Positions 10,738-22,300 of a stretch of DNA of 64,000 nt are shown piece by piece (position 1 is the first letter of the stretch; each line of letters starts with the position of its first letter). Both the position numbers and the translations under genes were made by a program. The notes beneath the pieces are model-generated. The model was given only the letters and a program-made list of their open reading frames with translations, was not told the DNA's origin and did no database searches. The stretch is from Metarhizium brunneum (taxonomy: Eukaryota > Ascomycota > Sordariomycetes > Hypocreales > Clavicipitaceae). The stretch is from the NCBI RefSeq assembly GCF_013426205.1, contig NC_089424.1, positions 1,550,001 to 1,614,000 of the forward strand, read 5' to 3'.

Positions 10738-13163
10738 TTTCGCCAAAGTCCGTGGTATTGCAGGTCGGCGCAGGGTTGTATCGGCCAGACATGATAACGA
10801 CCCGCAGGGGACACATGTACAACAAGGCGTGCAGAAGGCTCTCGTCTCGTGGGGACATGGGGCCGAGTCATTGGAGATAGACCGGCATTTAACATTATGG
10901 TGCGGCCCTGGATGATTATGATGAACACGTTCAGTCAATGCTGTAAAAGAATGGCGGACCTCGTGGCGATGGCCGGCCCTGGCTCCCCATTCTCCATCAC
11001 CGTGGATCTGTCTAAAATTTAGTCAAGAAAATGGGCCATACAGAACTTTGAAGTTCCAATGGGACACTGGCGCCCATCCCCAGAGTGTCCGGTGTTTCTG
11101 TTTGAGGCCGGCGCTGGTGCGACGATTGGCGAGCCACCTCGGGCAAGTTTGCTGTTTGATCTCACAAAACCTGCCTCACCACCAAGACCCCTTCTATCTC
11201 TTTGTTCTTCAGGGAAAATCGTACTGCTACCTACCCACATCAGTAAGATGGTGCGCGATGAAGATATGGGGCCTTTCACATTATCGGCTGCGCCTTTCTC
11301 AGCATCATATTGTATAATACATACCTAGGTAGTCGCAAGAGCCGATCTACATGTAGGTAATAAATCGTTCACTGCTGGTGAATAATATCCAGCCTTTGAT
11401 GCCTTAATTGTATTCAGTGTTGTAATGTTTCCGGTACTTGCCATTGCGGGTGTCGGGATTGACGAGGCAAGGTAGTACCATATGGTTCGTGTCTCCTCCG
11501 CGGCGCTGATCGACTTTCGATGCAGCGTCGTTGAATCAACCGATATGGGTACGCCTGGGACAGAGTTGTTAGACGACGACCTGCAACAATAGTAGTATCT
11601 ATTTCATATAGAGCCTGGTTCCTGTTTGAAATGTCCTGTAGGTTCCGCACTGCGGGATATTGCAAAGACATCCGGTTCGTGGCGAAATATTTGGTTGTTG
11701 TGGATTGAGGAAGCCCTGTTCTCACGATACTGCGTTGCTACACCGTACCCCCGTCGCCAAGCAGTCTCTGATGCTTCACTCTCTGAAATGGCAGGGGGAA
11801 GGGGGCATTTTTCATTTTCTTGGCATTTGGGAAACCTCCCACAGAATCTGCACAAACTGTGTCGGCTGTCGCGGCTCCTTGTACGTGATATCCGGTATTA
11901 TCCATTCGCCAAGCGCCAACATTCTGCCTCGAGTCCCTGACTCCCAAGCCCCGTACTCCGAATCCTACAGATAATAGGCGGATAGAGAGGCAGACGCTGT
12001 CTGTAGTTGTACTTGTACGAGGTCTGCAAACATGCCAAGACACCAGCCTTCGATGCAGGACCTATCGCATTGAATTCGGGACGACGCAAGACACGGCCTC
12101 ATCATGGCCGTCTTGGCGAACAACTTGGCGCGTACATGTGCACCAGACAAAACACCACAGCCAACTCCGAACCCCGTCGGGTCATGGATAAAACAGTTTC
12201 AGCAGTGCCAGTGAGTCTCCAGTCACCCCGGGAGCGGTTAACGATTAAGGTTTTGGTCATTTCGGTGTCCAATTTATGGCTTTATTGCGATATCTCGACA
12301 CTCCATGTTTTGTTGTAGGTGGTACTGTGACTAGTATCTGATGCGGAGTTGTTAATTTGTGCGGTACGTCTCCACACCAGACGAGCATGTTGATATGATG
12401 CTATTTTACACACGGGGCGCCAAGTGTTCGCTCCTTATGCCCCAAATCTGTTGAGCTTCTGGGAAGAAATGATGGCCATATTTACTGTGGTACAAGTGAG
12501 ACGGAGCAATGAGTGGTTCGTCGTCCTCACTCCGCACTGCACATGGCATAACCTGGCCTGCGTGATATACACACATGGCTCAACGGGCCTTGGGATTTCT
12601 TTGCAAGGATAAGAAGGGAGAGAGACAGTCTAATACTAAGCTTACCAAGAGCCAGGTGGAGAGGGACGCTCGGGCTTGGACGAAAAGGGCAGTCAAACAG
12701 CATACCGCCCTTGCGGAGAGCCCTATCCCTTATAACTCCCTCCACATTACGGAGTACCAGCAATGCTGATTGTTGTTAGAACTGAATACCTAGCACTCGC
12801 CAGGGACAACTGATTACCTGCAAATACAAGCAGTAACAGAGACGAGAGGCTGGTTGATGTTCTCTTTGACTGTTTGCAAGCAAAATCGATGTGTATTCTC
12901 GTTCCAAGTCGAAGCAGGGCCGCTTATTTTCCGCTGTCAGCCAAATGCGGTATGTATAGGCACATCAAACACCATGGTGGCACTGCTGGCGTGCTTGTTG
13001 ATTGCTAGTTAGTTGGATCTCGTACGTAATACTGAACCTTAGGAAGCTGGCCTGGCGACCTCGGCGACTCAAAAAAAAAAAGGGTATAAACGAATTTCGG
13101 TTTGTTCCTTTGATCGTTTGTCTTTTCGTAGTTGACTGATGTGTCGTGCATCTTTGGAGTTGC

Positions 13164-13337
13164 TTCGGCTACTTCCTGTACTTACCCGGTCGACAGAACT
13201 TTGCAGCTGAACTGTAAAATCCAAGCGGGTGGAATTGTGGTCTCGTGTTGTTCGGCTACTTCCTGTACTTACCCGGTCGACAGAACTTTGCAGCTGAACT
13301 GTAAAATCCAAGCGGGTGGAATTGTGGTCTCGTGTTG
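13164..13337 (+). repeat. Perfect 87-bp tandem duplication (two copies)
   Basis: Bases 13164-13250 and 13251-13337 are identical, and the identity runs two bases further. The unit begins TTCGGCTACTTCC and ends TCTCGTGTTG. Because 87 is a multiple of three, frames crossing it stay open on both strands, which explains the repeated 29-residue blocks in its translations. Absence of any divergence suggests a recent event. Confidence 0.9.
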
Positions 13338-14032
13338 TTTCCAACACAGAGTCAGTCAACCAAATCGTTTTATCGAGTCGTGCTATTATGCAGTTTGCCT
13401 GTACTCCGACTCCTGTGGTAGCCCAAACGAGGATGACGTGGTCTCTTGACTGCCGTTCGAGTCCACCGTCGTGACAATGTCGGCATGTATTTCGTCTCTT
13501 CGTTTCTTGGTCTTTTCCGTCGGAGGCGCCCCTTGCAAGTTGCACCACTGAGTGTTTGAAGATTGAAGGTTTGCAAGCTCCATGTCAGCTGCCAAGACCG
13601 GGCGGGCCTTCGGCGCCAGTTAATATGAACTAATAACTGGTGGATAATTTAGCTGGCACCTGGCTGGACTTGGCTGGCACCTCGCCCTAATGTGCAGTTT
13701 GTAAGTGGTCTGGTGCCGCCCCCTGGAACCTGTCCCAGTGCCTCCAGCGCTCCTTCCCAGCTGGCCACGCAAACCGCTGCATCGCACCCCCTTTCCCGCC
13801 TCTCGCGCACTCGTACCCACTCCGCTCCGGGATTGGGCTCAGCATAGCATCAGTTAGCGGGTTTGGTAGGCCATCACCAAGCATTGGCGTTCGTAAAGAC
13901 AGCCAGATTTGAAGATTGAATGACCATTAGTGCCACACCCCCTCTAACAATGACCACTACACATGCGCGCGATACCCATCCCGCTTTGCTGCCATCTCTG
14001 CCCATTTGTGACCAGACTTTCAGCCATGTCCA

Positions 14033-14046
14033 CTTGAGCGCTCAAG
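14033..14046. repeat. 14-bp palindrome
   Basis: CTTGAGCGCTCAAG is a perfect palindrome about 560 bp upstream of the transporter start. It could be a dimeric transcription-factor site; no factor is assigned. Confidence 0.5.
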
Positions 14047-14604
14047 CGCTCGGGTAAAGCCACTGCACCTTGTCACCGCATACAGCTGGGTTTCCTACCA
14101 GTTGACCACTTCTCTTCTTTACCTCCTCCTGGCCGCGCAATCACCCTCGTTTCTTTTCTTTCTTTGCCCACTAGGCCTGTTGTGCCATTGATTCGGCTTT
14201 TCTTTGTGGGAGTCTTTGCTCTGGTCTCCCTCTACGCTCTCTACCTTATTCTGTGATTGTTGCGCTCCTGGGTTTACTTTTCTTGTTGGTCTATCTATTT
14301 CGCTGGTTCTACTCCTGCCTTAGAAGTGCCCCAGTTGACGGCCGCTGTATCCCTGGATCCGAAACTTGCTGCGCCACGACATTCCGGGTCTATCGCTTCT
14401 TATACTCTTCTTCGAAGGGCCATACCATTGATTGACTTTCAGATTGGGCTGCAATCTTATTCCAGGCTGGCGCCGAATATACTATGCTCCCGTCATCATA
14501 ACACAATTCGCAAATTTGGCAGCCGAAGGCCCTGGTCCACTCATCGCCTTCGACTACCATCACCTATCGAATTTTCTTATTTACCCAAACGAAATTAAAG
14601 CATC

Positions 14605-15855
14605 ATGTCACAGAGGAATAGCGACGAACCTGTTCGCCTCCTCTCACAAGGAGAGAACGATGACTCCAAGCGTTCGAGCCAGGAAGACGTGGAAGCCAGT
14701 GCAGGACGTTCAGAGACATCGCGGGACCAGAACTTGGATCACGAATACTCAATTCCGAGCACAATCAAGTTTACATGGCTGGGGACGTACTTCTTCTTTT
14801 CTTTGCTTCTGACTCTCTATAACAAGCTAGTGTTGGGCATGGTGAGTTTCATTTCTATTTCATTTATTGCTCTTGTGCTTTTCCACTTACATGTTGCTTG
14901 ACCTGTGTGCTGACGACTGATGGCTCAAACCTGCAGTTCCATTTCCCATGGCTACTTACATGTCTTCACGCCTCCTTTGCCAGCATGGGAACCTATGCCA
15001 TGTTGCAGCTGGGCTATTTCAAACTATCGCGCCTGGGACGCCGCGAAAACTTAGCACTCGTCGCTTTTAGCGCGTTATTTACCGCCAACATTGCCGTGTC
15101 CAACTTGTCTCTCGCTATGGTATCCGTTCCGTTTTACCAAACAATGCGCATGCTGTGCCCCATCTTCACCATCCTCATTTATCGCACCTGGTATGGTCGT
15201 ACTTATAGCTACATGACGTACCTTTCTCTCGTACCGTTAATCATTGGCGCCGCCATGACAACGGCCGGCGAGATGACATTCACCGATGCCGGCTTCCTCC
15301 TGACCATATTGGGAGTGATTTTGGCTGCTGTCAAGGTATGTCCCCTAAATGTTCCACAGCAGCAGACTCCCTTACAGCTAACTGAAACCCTAGACCGTTG
15401 TGACGAACCGATTCATGACTGGCTCCTTGGCATTGCCTCCGGTAGAATTTCTCATGCGTATGTCACCCTTGGCTGCATTGCAAGCCCTGGCGTGTGCTAC
15501 TGCGACAGGAGAAGTTGGTGGCTTCCGAGAACTTGTAACCTCTGGAGATATTTCTCTACCGACCTCGATCGCATCGCTAACAGGAAATGGTTTCCTTGCA
15601 TTCCTCCTCAATATTTCCTCATTCAATACCAACAAGCTTGCCGGTGCTCTGACAATGACGGTGTGCGGCAACCTGAAGCAGTGTCTCACCGTCTTGATTG
15701 GAATCTTTCTCTTTAATGTCAGCGTCGATCTGCTGAATGGGGCAGGCATGGCTGTCACAATGGTTGGCGCTGGTATCTACAGCAAGGCCGAACTGGACAA
15801 TAAGAAGAGGAAGCAACAACCGCAATATATACCTGTCGGCCAAAATCCCAGGTAG
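14605..15855 (+). CDS. Triose-phosphate-translocator family carrier (TPT / nucleotide-sugar type)
   Basis: The gene has three exons (14605-14841, 14937-15335, 15394-15855) with introns of 95 and 58 nt, giving 365 residues. A hydrophilic N-terminus of about 55 residues is followed by roughly ten membrane helices of the drug/metabolite transporter fold. Recognisable TPT-family stretches are TLYNKLVLGMFHFPWLL, FTANIAVSNLSLAMVSVPFY, GAAMTTAGEM, and in the last third FLLNISSFNTNKLAGALTMT. Members exchange phosphorylated sugars or nucleotide sugars across Golgi or ER membranes; many fungal ones remain uncharacterised, so the substrate is not assigned. Both splice junctions join conserved helix sequence in frame, and the stop follows a short basic tail (KKRKQQ). 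A 4.5-kb gene-poor stretch lies upstream. Confidence 0.9.
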
Positions 15856-18800
15856 TGCGAAGTGCTATGGTCTTGTTTGAAGATACCCAGTTGATTCAAT
15901 GTTTCTTTTTAGATGACCGAAACAGCCGACAGGAAGCGGTGAGATTTGGGCATGGGGAAGGAGTGGATAAGAGTGATTCAACCCCATCATAGCATATATT
16001 CTTGCTCTGACGAGGCGAGCACGTTTTACAGCACATCACGAGATACTGGAGACTTGCGCGGCGTACATATCCTCCCGGGCTCTACATACCAGCCACATAT
16101 AAATATTAGCATCGCCGGGAATCGGGCTACATTGGGTTATTATTACTTTAGAGGGAAGAGGTGCATAATCACGTCAAGATGGGCTTTTGGCGTTGGGACA
16201 TGACCGCCGGTACGACAAGCACAGTGAATTTGTGCGCCGGGGCATTGTAATACTTCCAGGATATGGTAGTTTTGTTCATCATTAAGCGTTTTTATTGAAG
16301 AAAAAGCAGGGAAGCAAATCAACATAAATCTCAACATTTGAATGCGGTGCGTCGTGAGTCATTGTAACCTGTCTCAGCGCGCTGTGTACAGTGGCCCCTC
16401 GTGCTTCATTCTATACGAGACAGGGCTTTTCAAAGCTTCCCATTATGGCGTTGAGGGTTGGATTACAATGCCACAGTGGCGTCATCTACATCCCATCTCA
16501 CAAGATGTTGCAGCCATGGTTGGAAAAAACACGGCTCAGGGCATCGAAAAATCACATGATCCGCCCCAGCTGATGCTTATTGCTTCCAGCAAGGTTTGCT
16601 CGTGTGTTTGCGTATAAGCAAGTTCAGCGGCGTCGGCGCCGCAGCGGCAGAAAAGAGTAGACAGGCTGGGAGCGGCACAAACGCAAACTGGGATGTGCCT
16701 TGGAAAAAGGCTAAGCTGAAATGTGGCGTTTTCTGGGAAACATCTGGAGTTGGCAAAAAAGCATACGCGTCCTCTGCGCTAGGACTAGCGGGCTTTTGTT
16801 TGGCGGCGTGTTGGCGAGAAGGGTTAGAAAGAAATTGAGTGTGTGTTGCATTATTATTATGAATTGATTGATTAATTTTACGAGCTGATGTGGCGTGTGA
16901 TGAATTGTAAGTGGTTTATGGGCTAAGGGGGACATGTATGGTGGTTTGGATGCCAACAGAATGGGTACTTTCCATCATCCCTCGTGGTGAGAAATGCAGG
17001 CTGCGGCAATAGTAGGTATTAGACTACACTCTTTGCCTTGTAATCGGGATAGCCTACCTACGGGTAGGTAATTGAAGGAGGAGTGGGCTGTAGTATCTTA
17101 TAATACATTTATATTTAATATCAATCCTGATGGTCAGGTACCTGGTCAGGCTTGAGCGAGCAATTCACGTCCTATTTCTCTGAGTACGGAACGGGGAAAA
17201 GCTGTTAATGCCGGTGACCGATCCTTACACATATTGTACATACATACGTTCCAAATGGGTCTTCCTTTTGATCCAGGCCGCGCAATAGTCTCGGTTTTGC
17301 GGCCGTGCGGGCGAGCACTACGCAATCAATATGCCGTTGCACAAAGGCTGCTGCACGGGTGGAATAAATTTGTTTGCATCTGTGACCATATAAATGTACC
17401 TGGCATGCACTGGCATGTGTCCAGGGGTGTGCCGATCTTGCCGGCTGCAAGACCACGTTTGTTGGTTGATCTTTACATATGTCTGGTAGTTTCCTTTTAT
17501 GGAACAAAATCGAACGCCTCAGACCAAAGGACCCTACACTCACCCCCACCGAGCGAACAAGTGCATCAACATGGTCGGACAGAACATAGAACCAAAAAAA
17601 GTGTTCATAATAAGGAAGCCCAATTCGAGAATTCGAGCAATCGGGTAACGCTATGCTGTGTGCTGAATGCCTGCCTCGATGTGTTGGTGAACAGGCTAGG
17701 ACGCTCTTTGGAAGTCTTAGATGGTGTCTGGTGCCAAAACGGTATAGAATGGCGGCCAGGCGAGGGTATTCAGCCTCAAGGTCTTGAGGCTTTATCCGAC
17801 CCCTCCCCGGACAATCGGAATTAGAAGACGCGCAAGCTGGTCCAATTCAAGGCGGTGTTGGAAAGATTGATAAGAATAGTACCATGGACAGGGCGGAGGA
17901 GACCCATGGCCTGGTGTGCAATTGACCAGTAGACGTCACCGCATCTTACCTAGAGGCCCTGTAGACCCGCGTGTCTGTGGCATTGATGGGTCAATCCAAA
18001 GTTGTGAGCCTGTGTAAGTCTTGGTGCTGTACATGCGGCTCTCTCTCGACAGTATTCCTTCGCTTTCCAAGTGCCGCAGATGTTGCACTTCGAGGTGTGC
18101 GATGGAACAGGCCAGACTAAATTGCAATTGTAGTCGGATGCATGTGGTCGTGGCAGTAATACTAGTGAATGGATGACTTTGATGGATTCCACAACAGCTT
18201 GGCTGGCAAGGCGGGCGATTTTCGGCAGGGATGTTGGGGACCCATAGCGTCTGGTTCAATGTTCAATGTTCAATGTTCCCTAGGTGAACTACGGAGTACA
18301 GATACTACTTACCTTAGGTAAGTAGGTGCCTACCGCAGCAGATACCGGGTAGCGCCTGGTAGGTACAGAGTACGCCGAGGCACACGGCCAGGCGCTTTAA
18401 CAATCGGGCCAAGTGCCGTCTCCTGACGATATCTCGATGCAGTGAGACGCATCGTGGCCAAATGCGCCTGCAGCCCAATCCAACAATAGTGGGCGCGGAA
18501 ATAATACCCAACTGCCAATTTTACAACACGAGAGAGTGAGAAACTCTAATTTCTAACATAGGAAATATTCTGGCGACCTTAGAAAGCGTCATTGCCAGCG
18601 ACCAGGAGTTAGGTTTCAGCCAAACATACAGAGTCCTGCTGCCTCAGCATCGTACAATATCGAAGCAGTTCTAGCACGTGTGATGGGATATGGCGGTATC
18701 GTCATAGCTGCTCTGATACGATCTAGGTCTAAACCCAGGGTAGAGGTGGGGCCGTGTCCCACGGCACACATATCTAACCAATCACAGCGAAGCGCTTCGC

Positions 18801-19342
18801 GTTGCTGGGTGGTTGGCCCGCATGTTTGTTTACCATCACTGACCACCAAACGCAACTGAATAGGCTCCCGGAGAAAGGAACCCCGCAGAGCTTGACCTTG
18901 CAGGCTTGCACTGCCTAATATTAACAAACCATCTTAGTTCCTGCTTGTTTTCAGGCCAGGCCTCTTCATCAGGCCCGAGGCTCTTGTCAACGGTCAGTGA
19001 TGCTGGCTTTTGTATCCCGCATCCGAGCATCCAACACGGCTACGACAGAATCCTTTCGCCGCTGAAACAGCTTCCCTTCTCTTACAGCTGATATTTCTTT
19101 CTCCGGCCTGCATTTGCTTTCTTGTTGTACATTTGCGCAAGCGCATGTCTCAGGACCTGCCATCTTGAGGCCGAATTTGAGAGCTTTGTTTTCCCGCTGG
19201 GCGGCCGCCTCAACATTCCATTCCATCCTCGAAACCCTCCGAAATGATGTGCAGTCTGTCATAGGAGTCGGAACATACAAGATATAGCTAGCAGCGTGTA
19301 TTCACTTTCGCGCGCCCGGAGAGGGAGCAAGACATCCAAACA
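15856..19342. other. Gene-poor interval (3.5 kb) upstream of IQGAP
   Basis: No supported gene was seen. The largest frame (17234-17824, 196 codons) has no ATG at its beginning and no domain. The interval contains a 7-bp tandem repeat (18254-18278), one TACGGAGTAC (18290-18299) and a nearby imperfect TTACCTTAGGTAAG inverted repeat. Confidence 0.5.
18254..18278 (+). repeat. 7-bp tandem repeat (GTTCAAT)
   Basis: Three full copies of GTTCAAT are followed by a partial fourth copy. It lies 12 bp before a TACGGAGTAC motif. Confidence 0.75.
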
Positions 19343-22300
19343 ATGTCGTTCCAATCTCATCGTCTGCGTCAGTCGCGCACCGCCGACCTCGCACCTCCTA
19401 CCAGCTTCACGCATAACAACATATCTACCAGCATCTCCAACATCAATCGCTTCCCTTCAACCACCTCGTCATCCGCATCTTCGGGCTACTCCTCCACATC
19501 CGACCGCAGCAACGTCACACAATACACATCGGCATCGAGCGACCACGGCTCTCCCGCTGGCCGCAAGCACAAGCGTGGCCAAAGCGATGTCCTCGCTCGG
19601 GCACGAACCTTTGAAGCAGGGGCAATGAGCGGCTTCAATACGGGACCAGCAAATCCCCCAGCGACCCCAACTCGTCAGTCTGTTCGGCCTCTGCCCCAGG
19701 CGCCGACGGCGTCCCCCAGATCTCCAGCTCAGGGTGCTTCACCTCGAAGTTCTCTTCGACATGATCGTGGACAGAGCATCGATATTGGCAAGCTATCCCT
19801 CAGCCAATACGACGGCCCGGTAGCACCGCCCACATCACCACCACGACCGTTGCCCATGAGGCCTAACTCGATGCTGTTGACCCGATCCGACTCAATTCTT
19901 CAAGCCAAAACGCCCATGCCGCATGGCAGCTCGCCTCAGGGATCTCACACCACACACATCGGCCGCCCGGACCTCGAGCTGCTTGGACGATCTACCACCC
20001 GTGAATTGCGTACCCTATCTCGACTGGCTGAGTCTGATGTCGCAGAAGACTTCACCATCACGTCGTCTGCACAAGAGGTGGTTGGTTTACGTGGACGACG
20101 CCGACTGCAGCGTACCGATAAGCACACTGGTGCTCGCAGCGCCAAATCCGGCGGCTATGGATGGGAGGGCCGGAACTGGATGGATAAGCAGCGTCAGTTC
20201 CTCCAGGCTTATGAGTATCTTTGTCACATAGGAGAAGCCAAAGAATGGATAGAAGATGTCACGCAAAAGACTCTCCCACCTATTGTTGAACTTGAGGAGG
20301 CTTTGCGGGACGGGGTCACTCTAGCCAACGTCGTCGAAGCGCTGAATCCTCAGAGACACTTTCGAGTATTCCACCATCCGAAACTTCAATTCCGCCACTC
20401 GGATAATATTGCCATCTTTTTCAGATATCTCGACGAAGTTGAACTTCCCGATCTTTTCCGATTCGAACTCATTGATCTTTACGAGAAGAAGAACATACCA
20501 AAGGTCATATACTGTGTCCATGCATTAAGTTGGCTACTTTTCCGCAAGGGCATAGTCGACTTCCGAATCGGCAACCTTGTTGGTCAACTTGAGTTTGAAC
20601 ACCACGAATTGGAGGCGATGCAAAAAGGTCTAGATATGCTGGGAGCTAACATGCCCAGTTTTGGTAATATGGGCGCCGATTTTGGCGTACCAGAGCCCGA
20701 GCCTGTTGAAACGGAAGAAGAGCGCAGGGATCGCGAGCTAGGGGAGAACGAAGAATCAATAGTCGATCTGCAGGCTCAAATACGTGGGGCCCTGCTTCGG
20801 TTGCGACTTGGCGATAAGATGCAGCAGTTCTGGGACGAGGAGCATTGGCTGATTGACCTACAATCCCGTATTCGTGGCGATTTCACCCGCCAAATTATGA
20901 GCTATCGGCTCCAGATGCGACGTTCTGCCATCTTGACCCAAAGTGCGGCGCGAGGATTTTTGGTCAGGGAGAGATTGAGGAAGAGTGATGCTTTTTGGAA
21001 AGCTCATGAGCCGGAGATTCTAGAGCTTCAGAGCATGATACGAGCCAACCAGGTCCGTGACGAGGTACGAGACTTATTGTATTCCTTGGACGGTTGCAAG
21101 GGGCCTGTCCGGGAGATCCAGGCAGTTTCCAGGGGTTTCCTGGTCCGTAAGAATCTGGCTGCTCAACAGCAGGAGACGAAAAAGACTTCGGGCCACGTTG
21201 AGAGACTTCAGGCTCTTGCTCGTGGAATGGGGTTGAGAGCCAGAATCAGCAAGGATCTTCAGTTATTGGGAGGACAGGCTGGCACGGTTGCCAGCTTACA
21301 AGCTGCTGCGAGGGCTCTGCTGACCAGGACTCAGATCGACCGTGAGCAGCAGCAGCTGTGTGCCCTCGGTCCAAAATGGGAGGCACTCCAAGGTGCGATT
21401 CGAGGAAAGCTTGTGCGGGAAAAGCAGGAAGCATACAAGGTCGAAGCCCAGAAACACGAGCTCAATATCGGTCAACTACAGGCAGTGATAAGGGCAGGCG
21501 CTGTGCGACGTGAAGTGACGAGAAAACTAGACGCTCTAGAGGAAAGCAAAGAGGAAATTCTTTCTCTTCAATCGGGCGCTAGAGGAATGATGGAAAGACT
21601 CAAGGTCGCTGCCTTGCAACAGGAACTCAATCGACATGAGGCTCGGATCACAGGACTGCAGGCACAAGTCCGAGGCTACCTTGGCCGGAAGCAACGCCAT
21701 GCGCTCCTGGATGAACTCGAGTCCCATAATGAAGCTACAGCAGAATTCCAGGCCATTCTGAAGGCAATGATGACTCGCGCAGGAGTCGACGATCTTCTCA
21801 CGGAACTTGAGGAAGAGGAGGAATCCATCGTGGCTTTGCAAGCTGCCACAAGGGGATTTATGGTGCGAGCGAAGTTCGAGGAAAAGAAGCGTTATTTCAA
21901 CGAAAATATGAAGAAAGTCATCAAGATCCAGAGCTTTGTTCGCGCCAAAGTGCAAGGCGAAGCATACAAAAGTTTGACCACTGGAAAAAACCCCCCGGTC
22001 AATGCGGTAAAGAACTTCGTTCACCTTCTCAATGACAGTGACTTTGATTTCAATGAAGAAGTTGAATTTGAGCGAATGCGCAAAACGGTTGTCCAGCAAG
22101 TGCGCCAGAACGAGATGTTGGAGCAATACATCGACCAGCTCGATATCAAAATTGCACTTCTCGTCAAGAACAAGATCACCCTCGATGAGGTTGTGCGACA
22201 TCAGCACAACTATGGCGGAAATTCGATGGGACTTTTAGCCAACAGCACGATTACTTCAGCCAATCAGTTTGACTTGAAGGCGCTCAATAAAAGCTCACGC

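Larger units (their letters stand above)
10129..14604. other. Long gene-poor interval (4.5 kb)
   Basis: No supported gene was found here. Frames up to about 160 codons exist but have no recognisable domain and often overlap on both strands. The interval holds GC-rich mini-repeats at 10699-10737, a TACCTAGGTA palindrome at 11322-11331, TACGGAGTAC at 12748-12757, a perfect 87-bp tandem duplication at 13164-13337 and a 14-bp palindrome at 14033-14046. The last 600 bases before the transporter are pyrimidine-rich, as in fungal promoters and 5' leaders. An unannotated noncoding RNA cannot be excluded. Confidence 0.5.

Noticed and set aside
13069..13548. Minus-strand frame with two identical 29-residue blocks, looking like a repeat protein
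   Set aside because: The blocks come from the 87-bp tandem duplication, which keeps frames open on both strands; nothing else supports coding.
17234..17824. 196-codon open frame in the interval before IQGAP
   Set aside because: It does not begin with ATG, has no recognisable domain and lacks the composition of neighbouring proteins.
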